Assembly: GCF_007565055.1 (NCBI RefSeq)
Contig: NC_044562.1
Span: 55,004,250 to 55,068,249 of the forward strand
From: Rhinopithecus roxellana
Lineage: Eukaryota > Chordata > Mammalia > Primates > Cercopithecidae
Length of the DNA stretch: 64,000 nt
Direction: 5' to 3'
In this document: positions 31,600 through 43,089 of the stretch, piece by piece
Layout: the number at the start of each line of letters is the position of its first letter
How positions within the stretch are numbered: the stretch's first letter is position 1
Made by a program: the position numbers and the translations under genes
The notes under the pieces: model-generated
What the model saw: only the letters and a program-made list of their open reading frames with translations
Database searches by the model: none
Told to the model about the DNA's origin: nothing

Positions 31600-33355
31600 T
31601 TTCAGGGACCTATCATCTGAGAGTCTTGCCACATCTTGTGGCATGCCTTGTGAAACTGGAAGATGTTCTGCGTGCACTGGAAGAAGGGGCCCCAAGTCAT
31701 GGAATCAGTCCACCTACGTCGCTCCCACCCTCCATCCCAGACTACATCACAGGGATAATAATGTTGAAGACTGAGGAGGAGAGGCAAGAAAAACAACTTG
31801 CCCAGAAGCATGATTCAGAGGATTACAGTCCAGGTGGCAGCATCTCTGACCCAGAGATAGAACCTGCCAGGAAGAAGGCAAAGAAGTTAAGAGTTCTTCT
31901 GCAGAAATTAATGGAAAGTGACATCAGACAGGATTTTTCAAAGTGGTCCACATGAGACTCTCAAATTTTATAACTTCATAGTCAAAATCTGAGTACAATG
32001 AGACCATTTATATTATTTTCAGATGAAGACACAATTAACTTCATTGTAAATGAAACCAACCATCATGCATCTCAAAAGAAGCTAGACCTTGGGCTCACTT
32101 AAAAAAACTGAACTAAGTTTGGGATGTTCTTATTTTAAATGAATGTGTTCTGTATTAAAGGAAGAGGATGCTTTTGGAAAACTTTCCAGATGTACATCAT
32201 AGCTTAATCACAAATTCATTTAGAAGGGAAAGTTCAAAAGTCTTTTCTGACTTTCAATTTGATGGTAATAGCCATCTCGAGGGAATGAAAAAATTTAACA
32301 GGAATGATGTCTTTTGCTACCAAAATAAGTTTAAAATTCAAATTATATACACCCTAACAAAAGCTGTACACTTTTGACAAGTCCATGAGTATTTTGGGCA
32401 TCAAGGATTTAATCAATCCCTGCAGAGAAAACTAATTAAATGTGAGTATAAAATTTGGCGACTGATAACTTGGCTATTTGGCTTGATTTGAATCCTACCA
32501 AGCAAAATCATTACTTTCTATAAACACAGGGCTTGAGTTGGGAGCGAGTCTAGGGATTAATACTGCTAATACTCTAGGAACAAGCCTAATACCGCTGTCA
32601 CTTATGTTTCAATGACTCTTCACCAGCATCAAGCAGCTGACAGCTTTGAAGGAGAAAGGAATCAAGGCAACATGAATGATTCATGAAAATAAGACTGAAC
32701 AGTGTTTTCTCAAAAACTGCCTCGTAACTCAAAAACTGGAAGAAAGCGATGTCTGATTTCCAGACGGACAAACAGAAAGATAGGAGTGTGCCAGTGACAT
32801 GGCAATGACATCGTTATCATCTGCTCTGAGGTGGTAGGTACTAAGACTTTGGAAAAGGTCACGCACTATTCAGCAACAGCCAAAAAGACGTTTAAATCAA
32901 TCAACAGAAAATTCATGCATTTTCAATGTGTGCATTGAAAAAGAACACTGGGAATGTGAAATAGATGGATCAGAATATCTCCAGATACATTATTAAAGTT
33001 AGAGGCAAGAAGCAGTACTCCAGCTTCATCAATTACATTGATCTGATCATTAATAATAATATCAGCTGCACAGGATCTATACCAATGAGTCTGGGTTAGA
33101 TCTGCTGACTTTCCAAAGATATGTTGCATGTTTTTATTTGCAACACAATGAAGAACCACTAGGACAGGGGAACAGAGGAAAATACACCCAATTAGGAACA
33201 GAGATCAGATATAATACGACATAATACTGGATACTCATTAAGACAAAAAAAAAAAAACACACAAGAAAACAGCCATGTGTCATTCTACACCAGATATGAA
33301 AAAAGTCAGCTAGATTTACATGCAAAATGTTTCAGAAACATGTTACACAAAATAA
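31600..33355 (+). pseudogene. piggyBac-type transposase remnant (LOOPER/PGBD3-like)
   Basis: A DDD-family cut-and-paste transposase relic, readable only by switching frames. N-terminal frame open at 31602-31955 (acidic SEDYSPGGSISDPE, then basic and ESDIRQDFSKW). Then, in order: FIVNETNHHASQKK near 32040 (piggyBac IVxxTNxYA motif), KIWRL with an aromatic run near 32450, FTSIKQLTALKEKGIKAT at about 32619-32672 (NFFTS..L..KG..ATGT motif), MDQNISRYIIKVRGKKQY at about 32965-33020 (MGGVDxxDxxxxxYR..RGKKWY motif), and LDLHAKCFRN near 33310-33340 (C-terminal Cys/His finger). The catalytic Asp before FFTS is lost and overlaps an in-frame TGA near 32613. More than ten stops or frameshifts. Terminal repeats and TTAA duplications not found. 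The order and the C-terminal finger resemble PGBD3/LOOPER. Confidence 0.78.
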
Positions 33356-33462
33356 TTTCTGAGATATTGGCACTATTTGCATTCCATTAATATTATGTTT
33401 TATTTTGTTATTCTGTGTTTCCTAGCAAAATACTAAGTTTCGGTATTCCATTGATATATATG

Positions 33463-33515
33463 TAGGAACAAGACTAATACCTCTATAACTTACGTTTTAA
33501 TGACCCTTCACCAGC
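33463..33515 (+). repeat. Second copy of a 53-bp slice of the transposase
   Basis: Matches 32575-32627 (the part around the NFFTS motif) with 7 mismatches in 53 bp. It ends in CCAGC, which is also the start of the following 20-base Alu-sense sliver (33511-33530), so the junction has 5-bp microhomology. Confidence 0.9.
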
Positions 33516-33532
33516 CTGGGCAACAGAGCAAA

Positions 33533-33705
33533 GGCTGGAGTATAGTGGTGTGATCACAGCTCACAGCAACCTCAAACTTTTGGCCTTCAGTGATCTTCCC
33601 GTCTCCACCCACTGAGTAGCTGGGACTACAGGTGCACACCACTATGCCTGGCTAATTTCAAAAAAATGTTTTTGTAGAGACCAGACATTGCTATATTGTC
33701 CAGCC
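33533..33705 (-). mobile_element. Old Alu monomer/partial Alu (AluJ-like)
   Basis: Antisense Alu from GGCTGGAGTATAGTGG through 'gtagctgggactacagg' to 'ttgtagagacc...tattgtccagcc'. One arm only, strongly diverged. A short sense-strand Alu piece (CCTGGGCAACAGAGC, 33515-33529) directly precedes it in opposite orientation. Confidence 0.8.
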
Positions 33706-33754
33706 TTATTATTTTAAAGAGCATATTAGTATTATTTCCCTGAGAAAACAATCA

Positions 33755-34065
33755 ATGCATAGTTTTTAAATTGATACATAATAGATGTATATATTTGGGG
33801 TTACATAAAATTTAATACATTCATATGATTTGTGAAGATTAAATCAGGGTAATTGGTATATCTATCACTTTAAATATTTTTAATGCTAGAAACATTAAAA
33901 TTATTCTCTTCTATTTCAAAATAAACAATAGATTATTGTAAATTATTGTCACACTACAGATCTATCAAATAGATCTTGTTTATTCTATCAAACTGTATAT
34001 TTGTACTCAATAATCAACATCTCTCATCCCTTCTCCATGAATATTTTCACATTTTTGAAAGGCCT
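33755..34065 (-). mobile_element. Old L1 3' end (L1MA-like)
   Basis: Antisense L1MA-type 3' UTR: 'tatatttggggttacataaa', 'gaagattaaatcagggtaat', 'tatctatcactttaaatatt', 'aataaacaatagattattgt' and '..tcaacatctctcatcc', in the family's order. Confidence 0.7.
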
Positions 34066-34164
34066 CGACTTTCTGATAAAGAACACTAGTAACCTGACTT
34101 AAAGGACTTTTGAATAATAAACATGCTATATTAGTCAAGATTCTCCAGGGGGACGGAACCAATA

Positions 34165-34332
34165 GGATGTATGTATATGTGTGTGTGTATACATATACAT
34201 ACATATGTATTCGTGTGTGCATACATATACATGCATATGTATTAACATGTGTACACATATACATATATATATTAGCATATATATACACATACATACATAT
34301 GTATACATGTATGTATGTATATATAGGTATAC
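34165..34332. repeat. TA/TG/CA mixed simple repeat
   Basis: About 170 bp of alternating purine-pyrimidine (CATA, TATG, TGTG), replacing the short AT tract usual at this point of the LTR. Confidence 0.95.
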
Positions 34333-34654
34333 AAAAACATGAAATTAGGAATGTATTAGGGAGATTTGGCTAACACAATTACAAAGACAAAATTCCACGA
34401 TAGGCTGTCTGCAGCCTGGGGAATAAGAAAAGCTAGTAGCATGGCTCCCAGGAAAAGTGATGCTGTTGCTCAGTCTAAGTTAGAAAGCCTTAAAACCAGG
34501 AAAACTGATGGTGGCCTAAGATACCCTGGGAGGGCACTGGTACAAGTTCCACCAGAGTCCCAAAGGCTGAAGTAGCTGGAATCTGATGTCTACAGGCAGG
34601 AGGAGAAGTCTACAGGCAGGAGGAGAAAAGGCCTTCTGCTCCTGCTACACAAGG

Positions 34655-34657
<3 letters not shown>

Positions 34658-34696
<39 letters not shown>
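34658..34696. repeat. (GA)n microsatellite
   Basis: About 18 GA units inside the LTR. Confidence 0.97.
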
Positions 34697-34700
<4 letters not shown>

Positions 34701-35073
34701 AAAAAGCCATGTAAGCTGAATATCCCCTCTCTTCCATCTGCTTTGTTCTAGCAGCACCCACAGCTGACTCAATGATGCCCTCTCATATTGAGGGCAAGGC
34801 TTCCTTTCCCAGTCCATTGACTTGCATGCCAGTCTCTTCTGGAAACACCCTCACAGATACACCCAGAAAGAATGCTTCACCAGGCATTGAGGCATCCTCA
34901 CTCCTATTAAGTTGACACCTAATATTAACCATCACACACCTTGGAGGTTAGGAGTATTTAAATACTTATCTTCCAAGAACCATTTGCTTACATCCCAGAT
35001 GCAATACATGTAACAACCTCGCCCTCTCATTGCAGAGGATTTCATAGTAAAAATATATATTGCTCCCTCTCTC

Positions 35074-35330
35074 TGTCTTAGTCTATTTTGTGTTGGTATA
35101 AGGGAAAACCTGAGCCTGGGTAATTTGTAAAGAAAAAAAAAAGGTTTATTTGTGTCACAATTCTGGAGGACTCAGTTTGGGCGCCTGCATCTCGGGAGGG
35201 CCTCAGGTTGCCTCGACTCCTGGAGGAAGGCAAAGTGAAGCCAGATGTGCACTACACGGTGAGAAAGGAAGAGAGAGAGAGAGGGAAGGGAGATGCTAGG
35301 CTCTTTTTAATGACCAATTCACCCTCAGAG
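35074..35330 (-). mobile_element. MaLR LTR fragment (MST/THE1-like)
   Basis: Antisense LTR start: 'tgtcttagtctattttgtg', 'gcctgggtaatttgtaaag', 'aaggtttatttgtg', 'gatgctaggctctttttaatg'. The rest of the LTR is not convincingly recognisable, so the right limit is approximate. Confidence 0.6.
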
Positions 35331-36847
35331 ACTGTCAACCTTTTGTTGACCTAGTCCTGCTCTCCCACAGTGTACTTTGAGACCATCCCCATATGCAGGG
35401 CCAAGTATGATATGATAAGAAAACCAAGAGCTCTTAACAACACTGCATGGGGTTAAACCTTGGGCTTGGCTTCCTTAACACTCTGTCCTCAACAACTACT
35501 CCAGATAAACAATGATGCAATTGCATCTTTTCGTTTCATTTTTGCTTACATTTTGGTGTCTGTTGCAAACCGATATATTAAAAATATACTTTAAACATTT
35601 TCTCTACGTTCTTGGCAATTGCAAATAAGAGATATGTAAAAGAACACATTCTGGAAGAAAAAATATTCTTCTAATTGCTTTGTGAATGAACATTTTAAAA
35701 TTAATCTTCAAGAATTATTTTGTGTTTGCATATTTGTATTTTGTACTTTCCTATGCATACCTGCAAACTGTCCTTTTTGGCCGAAAGAAAAAAGTCCTAG
35801 ATTTTTCTGGGCTCTTTAAGCTTAACACAGCTGTGAATGGCCTAGCATGACAGTGTTTGCAGAGCCATGCCCCTGAGAATTTTTCATTTCATACATCATT
35901 TACAGCTGACCCAAGTGATACCATATATTCTGGACCTATATTCTTTCACCACAGAGAACCAAAATGAAAATATATATTTATTCATAATCCAGACCCATCA
36001 TGCATTGCCTCTTTATTTCTAGCATTTCACCTCACTCCATCAGATTGTTTTCTAACTGGAAAAAAAAGAAGTCTGAGGCTCCCCTAAGACACAAACCAAA
36101 TTTAAGGTTTCAGTACTGCTATTTGTTTTTATGAAGGAATTCATCTCTCTCCTGTATTGTGACTTGCTGTCTCAAAACCCTAGCTGAAAAAGAAAAAAAA
36201 AAATGTTGGGAGAGAAATGGCATCAGGCCGTTGCCCTGTCAAACATTTCTCTGCCCACAGTCCAAGATAAGTTATTTGCCAAGTCAACAACTTAGAGTCA
36301 CCATGACTGAAGGGGCCATACCTTTCCTGTGCCTTCTACGATTGAAGAGGTTTTAGTCCAAAAGTAAATTTGAGGAATAGTATGTCGTTTAATGCATGTT
36401 AGCAATGAGCTTTTTGGGCTTTCTAGACTCCCTAGGGCAAACCCTTAACTCATCTTATTGGGATCTTAAGTGTATAGTTGAAAGTTAAAAGTTTGACTCC
36501 TGACATAATACTGATTATCTGGATAAAAAGGACACTATAGTTCTACAGACTGTTCAGAGGTTAGGGAGGCTAATAGAGTATGTTGAAAATGCCAAAATTT
36601 ATGTAACTTTGGACTGTGTCTCTCCACCTTTTTACACTGAGGTCTCCAGATGATCATGGATTTATGCTTTTGACCAGAGATTTGCATACACTCTGAGAGG
36701 TATCTGACTTCCCTGCAACACTGAGAATCATTGTTTCTCCTGGGAGCTCTCACCAATTGACAATATTTTGTTAAGTTTTACTTTACTATAGTTTATATTG
36801 TAAATTTTTCTTTTTTGTATTTTCTATATGTAAATGATAACTATTTC
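35331..36847. other. Unassigned unique sequence
   Basis: About 1.5 kb without recognised repeat or gene. The start may hold a degraded continuation of the LTR. Confidence 0.5.
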
Positions 36848-37072
36848 TATAACACCATTACCAGGCACGGTTGTATGCCAAGAATGTTAACTTATTTAAT
36901 CCTCAGCAGCTCTATGAATTACTTGTAGGAACTCCATCTACCAAAGAGGAAAAAGATTCAAAGACATTATGTGATTTGCTCAAATTCATGGCTTAGAAAC
37001 AGCAAAGCCAGGGTTTGAACCTAGGAGTCTATCCCCAGAGTTTGTGCTTTTAAGTGTTATTCTCTGCTGCTT
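36848..37072 (-). mobile_element. MIR SINE
   Basis: Antisense MIR: 'ttaacttatttaatcctcag', 'ctaccaaagaggaaaaagat', 'aaagccagggtttgaacct' and 'gtgcttttaagtgttattct' in order. Confidence 0.75.
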
Positions 37073-37146
37073 ATAGTAAAATTATACACATTCCCTCTTG
37101 ATGGATTCTGGTAATTTTCTTTCTAGAATATCCACTCCCCTCACAG

Positions 37147-37148
<2 letters not shown>

Positions 37149-37192
<44 letters not shown>
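37149..37192. repeat. (AC)22 microsatellite
   Basis: Pure AC run of 44 bp. Confidence 0.98.
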
Positions 37193-37193
<1 letters not shown>

Positions 37194-37514
37194 ATTGATA
37201 ACATATCTCATAACATCCTAATTCACAAGATTCTTCCTTTTCCATGATACTGGTGTTTTTGTTTTTGTTAATGATTACGTTGAAATGGAATTGTCTATTT
37301 TACCTGTATCCCTCAAAAGTTGTAAGCTCTTTTAGGTCAAGAGGACATACGTCAGCTTTGTAAATCTCAGTATCTAGTAGAGAGACTTGAAATAAAAGCA
37401 TCCTGAATCACTATTTATAGAATGAATAAACACTATATTCCAGATTGGATGTAATATATATTTCTTACATATATCTACACATTAAGAGCAGAGACCTCTA
37501 TAAATCAAAACAAC

Positions 37515-38070
37515 TTTAAGTGGCCATCAACCAAAATAACAGAGTAAGGACTTCTGAAAACTCTGCCCTCCATAAAAGCAAGGAGAAAACTGGAATATAC
37601 TTTCAAAATCTACTCTTTCAAAACTTTGAGAATTAACCAAACTCTTCAGGATACTTTTTTTCAGAGGAAAACAATCAGGGGAGCATTTATTCTAGAAAAA
37701 TGAATGAAGCTCATTAAGAGCAGTGTTCTTTGAGATATTTTAACTTGCCCTATCCCTTTGATACTCTCCTTCCAGCTTCAAGATAGCCTTGAAGAGCAAC
37801 ATAAACAATCACAGTAAAAACCAGCATCCTAGAAACTGCTGAACTACGGTGGTGGTGGGGAGAAGGGAATTGGAGTTCTTTCAAAGCCTCATTCCCACAG
37901 AATTGCACATTATGACACCCTCCAAATATTATTACAGGATGCCCATGTTTTTGAGGCCAAGATTAATTGTCCAAGTTACTGTGGCTGGGACACAGATGGA
38001 CTGGCAGTAAGATCCCCAGGCAGTGACAATATGGCAGCTGGAAGGGGGAAAAATAAGCAGGGAGAAATGA
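37515..38070 (+). mobile_element. Possible old L1M/HAL1 5' region
   Basis: 'aacagagtaaggacttctgaaa' with 'ccctccataaaagcaaggag' and 'aaaactttgagaattaacc' resemble the 5' part of old L1M/HAL1 elements, and 'ggcagtaagatccccaggcag' fits later sequence of the same region. Weak, motif-level recognition. Confidence 0.4.
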
Positions 38071-38149
38071 AAGAAAAATAAACATTAATCAAACAACAAA
38101 ACTAGATGAATGCATTTCTGTATTGGAGTTGAAATCTTACTGGAAGATG

Positions 38150-38188
38150 CATCCTTGAGAGATCCTTGAGAGATGTATCCTTGAGAGA
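38150..38188. repeat. Three tandem copies of TCCTTGAGAGA
   Basis: Units at about 38152, 38163 and 38177; the last is separated by TGTA. Confidence 0.95.
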
Positions 38189-38189
38189 A

Positions 38190-38798
38190 AGACTGGAAAA
38201 CAAAATAACCTACAGAATGTACCAGAATGTATGAGTCAGGAAAGAAAGAAGTGGATCTCACTAGAGGATTTCTAGCTATTTTTCTTGAAGATTTCATTAG
38301 ACCCTAAGATTATTTGTCCTGAATAGTCATTTAAATATTATTGGCTACCATTCCTTATTTGTTCCTTGAGAAGGTTGATTTAGAGAACAAAAAAAGAATA
38401 CCTTTTGCTGTAAAATTTACAAATACTCTGATTTCCACAAGATTCTATTATACTATCAACCAAAACTTTTACTTAAAAAAAGTACAGTGGCAAGGCTACT
38501 GACTACATGGAGCCATTCAAATAAATATGAAGTCCAAAATTGTGAAAAGTCTAAGATGTTACCAACTTGTAAGCTGACAAGTTAGCGTGCCACAATTATA
38601 TATGTATAGAAATAAAATCATCAGACTTCTGGGTCAGAGCAACTTAACAGCACTGGCTCCACAAGATCCAATTCTAGATGGGGTAACATGATGAGGGGCT
38701 GCCACTACCAATGCATGCCATGAGGCTTAACAGCAGACAGGAGGAGACACAAAATTATGGAAGTCAGAGCTTACATAGTATGTCTGGGGTGGGGGTGT
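38190..38798. other. Unassigned sequence
   Basis: About 600 bp; nothing recognised. Confidence 0.5.
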
Positions 38799-38965
38799 GC
38801 TATAGTTTGGATACGGTTTATTTTTCTCCACCAAATCTCATGTTTCAGTATGATTCCTAATGTTGGACATGGGTCCAAATGGGAGGTGTTTGGGTCATGG
38901 GGACGGATTTCTTATGAAAAGATTAATACCCTCCCTGGGGCTTGGCAGAGTCCTTGAGTTCTCAC
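38799..38965 (+). mobile_element. MaLR LTR fragment (MST-like)
   Basis: Sense LTR start: 'ctatagtttggatacggttt', 'ccaccaaatctcatgtttc', 'gggaggtgtttgggtcatgg', 'gagttctcactgtat'. It breaks off where an antisense L1 piece begins. Confidence 0.75.
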
Positions 38966-39165
38966 TGTATCCATTCTTAGAGAAAAAACTTTTAATACTT
39001 TCCCTTGATTATGATGGTAGCTGTCTTTTCATTTATGTCCTTTACTGTGTTAAGTTTTTCTCTACCTGTTTTGTGGAGTTTTGAGGTTGGATTTTGTTAT
39101 GTCTTTTCTTCACCTATTGAGATAATAATGTGATTTTGTCTTTCATTCTGTTATTGTGATAGAAC
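38966..39165 (-). mobile_element. Old L1 ORF2 fragment
   Basis: Antisense ORF2: 'ccattcttagagaaaaaac', 'gattatgatggtagctgtc', 'acctattgagataataatgtg', 'cattctgttattgtgat' correspond to the RT region just after the palm motif. No frame survives. Confidence 0.65.
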
Positions 39166-39435
39166 ATATGTTAATATTTATATATTTTTATATATATTAT
39201 AGTTCATATTTATATACAATATAAACATATATGAATATATTTAAATATAAACATAAATATGTTTATATGTATATATTTAAATATTAATATATAAACATGT
39301 TTATATTATATATAAATACATATATCACACTCACAGAATGAAATATATATTTATTATATTTAATAATGATATTCAATTAATTTAAATGAATATTTGAATA
39401 ATGAATTTAATGAATAATATATTTATACAGTGTGT
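39166..39435. repeat. AT-rich low-complexity block
   Basis: Almost pure A/T with 'atatttaaatat' palindromes, probably grown from the adjoining L1 piece. Confidence 0.9.
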
Positions 39436-40549
39436 GAAAATAAAAATTATGTGTGTGTGTGTATATACATTCCAGTAATTTAACTTATAGTTGGAGAAGT
39501 AAGTAGATCACATTTTAACTGGGGAATCAAATGGACTGCCTAGGAAGTAAGTGGCCAAAGGTAATTTTTAAGTGATAATCTTTTAATTATACAGAAACTG
39601 TAAAGATGACAGAAATAAACTGAATTCAGTTTTTACTGTTGAGATATTTCTGTGTCGTTCCCAATGTACATCTGCCTTTGATTTCGCTTGGTTTAATAGA
39701 CTCTGAAGTTTGGATCACACTGACCCAAACCTGAGACTACTCAGGAAATGGCTGAGAGACTATCAGAACCCAGCACAACTTATCTATTCTTGTCCCAGAA
39801 GTACTCACTTGTGCTATTTTATCGAGTTGGTTAGAGATAACAAACCTCCCACTGTTTAAGTCAAAATAAACTGAGATGTCAGTGTTTTTTTTTTTTTTTT
39901 TTTTTTTTTTTCCTTCCAATCCATATAGCCTGGGAAGTAGACAATGGGCCAAATACAAATATAAGACTTCTAATCTTCTTCAATGCAGGCACATAACAGG
40001 AAAAGACCCCGCCTTGAAAAGGAGACAATTAAACCTTTCTATGGGTTACAAACTAAAAAGACCTTTTCTTTTTTATTGAGTATAGACAAAACCAGCAATT
40101 TTGTTTTGCTGTAAATCAATAGTCTCTAACATGTGAATGCAGACTGATAAAGGATAAGTAAAGCACAAGTTTCATTGTTGCCTATAGTCCAGTCTAGATT
40201 TGATGAGGAAGAAAGTCAATTCTAGTTCAAAGGGCAGTTGAAGTTCTATTATTGCATGAATTCAGAGAGAATACAGTGCACTATACTTCTGCGGAAGTAT
40301 ATATAAGATTCAAGATGACAGGGTTCTATTTTGTTTGTAATGTAGTCCAGGCACCTTAAGATAGTTTTTAGTGCATTATAGAATATAAATATTTGATGGA
40401 CGAAAACTAACAGTGTAAAAAGGGCATATGTGCCATTCTAGAACTCTGTAGATTCTCAGAGAAACCACTGTAGGTGCAGTAGAAATATCATGGAACAGAA
40501 GACAGTGTCCTGGAGTGATAGCCCATGGACTACCTGAATGTCAATAAAT
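39436..40549. other. Unassigned sequence with a (T)n run
   Basis: A GT/TA tract at 39447-39469 and a run of about 27 T at 39885-39911. No repeat family recognised beside the T run. Confidence 0.5.
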
Positions 40550-40563
40550 GAAAAACACAGGCT

Positions 40564-40898
40564 TGCCGGGCGCGGTGGCTCATGCCTGTAATCCTAGCAC
40601 TTTGGGAAGCCAATACAGGCGGATCATGAGGTCAGGAGATCGAGACCATTCTGGCTAACACGGTGAAACCCCGTCTCTACTAAAAATAAAAAAATAAATA
40701 AATAAAAATAAATAAATAAAAAAATTAGCCGGGCGTGGTAACAGGCGCCTGTAGTCCCAGCTACTCGGGAGGCTGAGGCAGGAGAATGGCGTGAACCCGG
40801 GAGGCAGAGCTTGCAGTGAACGGAGATCCTGCCACTGCACTCCAGCCTGGGCGACAGAGCGAGATTCCGTCTCAACAACAACAACAACAAACAACAAA
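40564..40898 (+). mobile_element. AluY with expanded middle A-linker
   Basis: Complete AluY with exact 14-bp TSDs GAAAAACACAGGCT at 40550-40563 and 40899-40912. The linker between arms (about 40684-40725) has grown into AAAT/AAAAAT units, some 30 bp longer than usual. The tail is CAA-rich (40874-40898). Confidence 0.97.
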
Positions 40899-40912
40899 GA
40901 AAAACACAGGCT

Positions 40913-41489
40913 CAGAGGTCTGACACATAGTTGAAGATAAGCACATAGTAACCTTATTAGCACTTTGACGTTATTCGAACGCCAAGTGCAATGGCCTGTC
41001 TCACTGAATGGGATAAGCCTGGGTGCTGTCACATGAGTCATATATGACTTTAGATCCATGCTGATCATGCATGCACAGTAGTGCTAAAACATGCGACAGT
41101 TTAAGATTAGTTTGCCAAATACAACCCCAAAGTATAAAATTGAATCCATGTAAAAAAATGTAACAGCTATTTATTGAAAAAACTACAGGGAGGTAGTACT
41201 AATCTAGGGGATAAGTCATGAAGAAAACTAAGATTAAAAAGTTACATATTATTCCATAGTAATCTACAAAACTCTAGAAACTCCACTGCGCTGTCTCTCT
41301 CAAGAGAGAAGTATGTGGGCTATGCATTAATCTTGCTATTCTGTCGAAGATTTTCCCCAAGGTCGCTTTTGATGTTCTGTTGTTCTCTGTAAACTTTTGT
41401 TTGAAGAAGACATGTAGCCATGTTTCTTTATTATCCTAGGAAGCTTGTAAGAAACATTCCCTGAACTGATTTTTTCTTTTTTTTTTTTT
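40913..41489. other. Unassigned sequence
   Basis: About 575 bp; no recognised repeat apart from a T-rich tract at 41475-41492, which is probably the tail of the antisense L1M that follows. Confidence 0.5.
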
Positions 41490-42410
41490 TTTGGTAACAA
41501 CTCTATTGAGATATAACTCACACACCATAAATGTCATCCCAGAAAGTGAACAATTCAATCATTTCTAGTATATTCACAAGTAATTTAAGAACATTTCATT
41601 ACCTCAGAAAAATATCCATGTCTTTCAGCTACTACCCCAAATTTCCTCATTCTCCCAATCCCTAAGCAATCATTAATACCCTTTCTGTCTTTATATATTT
41701 GCCTATGGTGGAAATTTCACATAAATGAAATCATGTAATACATGGTCTTGTATAGAATGGTTTCTGTCACTTGGCATAATGTTTTCAAGTTTCATCCATG
41801 ATGCAACATGTATCAGCATTACATTCCTTTTAGTTAAGTGATAGTATTTACATTGCATCTATTGTATGGATGTATCAGATTGTATTTAAACATTACTCAC
41901 ATAATAGCTATTTGGACTGTTTCAACTTTTTGGGTATTGTTAACAATGCTACTGTGAACATTCATGTATGAGTCCTTTTCTTGGTAGAGATATGTTTTCC
42001 TTTTTCTGAGGTATATAGGCAGGCTTATAATTGCTTGGTCAAATGGTAATTCTGTGCTTACTTTTTAGAGGAATTTATAAGAACAAGTGGCTCTACCATC
42101 TTATGTTCCCACCAAAACAGTATGAGGATTATGATTTTTTCACATCCTTGACAAAACTTGTTACCTTACTAGTTTTACTAGGTGTTGAGTGGTACTTCAT
42201 TGTTGTTTTGATTTATACTGATGCCTTAGCATGTCAAGCATCTTTTCATGTGCATATTGGCTATTTGCATATCTTCTATAGAGAAACGTCTCTTCAGTTG
42301 ACTCTTCTTAAACGGGATCGCGTTGATTTGTAAGAATTATTTTTATATTTTAGATATAGGTTCCTTATAAGATATACAATTTGCAAATATTTTCTCCTAT
42401 TCAATGTAAT
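41490..42410 (-). mobile_element. Old L1M 3' end (ORF2 C-terminus and 3' UTR)
   Basis: Antisense L1M: 'actctattgagatataactcac', 'atgaaatcatgtaatacatgg', 'tttcaagtttcatccatg', 'atgttcccaccaaaacag', 'ttttgatttatactgatgcc' and 'tttgcaaatattttctcct' in family order, about 920 bp. No frame survives. Confidence 0.85.
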
Positions 42411-42807
42411 GTATTGAGCTGGTACTCTGTAGAGTGGAAGGCAACTGTAGTCTAGTCTTCATAAGCCAAATTTAGACTGCTTTACAGACTTCTTGTACTG
42501 CTTCTCCTAACAAGGAATCTCAGCTTTGCAAACAGTCTACAGTATGGGAATGAGAACCCCAATATTCTCAATGTGTTGCACCTAAAATAGAGCTTCCATT
42601 TTATCACTGGGGACTGAGCAGAAAAGAGAACCCCTCTCTTGGCTATACTTGCTAAGAAGTTATCCTCTGCAACTGGCACCTGGGGAAAGGATGAGAAATA
42701 CTGACATCCCCATTTTATAAAAATATGGTTTCCCTCTGACTGGGATCTGGGGAAGAGGGAGTCCTGTGTTCTCAATCTTTTCTGCTTGGCTTGTAGGTGG
42801 CCATATT
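42411..42807. other. Unassigned sequence
   Basis: About 400 bp; nothing recognised. Confidence 0.5.
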
Positions 42808-42883
42808 ATTCCTATGTCTTCACACGGACTTTCCTTTGCACCTGATTTCTACTGAATTTTAGTAGCTTTTATAGTTATGCTTA
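42808..42883 (+). repeat. Local duplication, unit part 1, copy 1
   Basis: Matches 45068-45142 ('tgtcttcacacggactttcc' against 'tgtcttcacatgaactttcc' and onward) at about 88-90% by eye. Confidence 0.85.
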
Positions 42884-43089
42884 AAGGTTATTCTTGAAGT
42901 AAGCTTTCTTGAAGAATAAATGCTCCTTCATTCACTATATTCTCATAGAATTGTTTCCATAGACTTCAAACAAATGTTTGGTTTTGAAAATGATTTTCAT
43001 CAGTTTTATCAGGGAGAATATCCATGGATCTCTTCACGTTGCCATCTTGAATTGGAACTCCTGAACTCATTCTCTCAAAATCCATTTCT

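Larger units (their letters stand above)
34123..34936 (-). mobile_element. ERV LTR (ERVL/MLT-type), expanded by simple repeats
   Basis: In antisense it carries the order 'attagtcaagattctccag', 'ggctaacacaattacaaag', 'ttccacgataggctgtctgc', 'tgctttgttctagcagc', 'ttgagggcaaggcttcctt' and 'gttgacacctaatattaacc', ending CATCACA. A CATA/TATG tract (34165-34332) and a (GA)n run (34658-34696) lie inside. The 'TGTGATGGTTAATATTAGG' end is that of a widespread primate LTR; subfamily not assigned. Confidence 0.65.

Noticed and set aside
31602..31955. Open frame of about 110 codons as a host gene exon
   Set aside because: The downstream motif series fits a decayed piggyBac transposase, of which this is the N-terminal part. 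No independent sign of a host gene.
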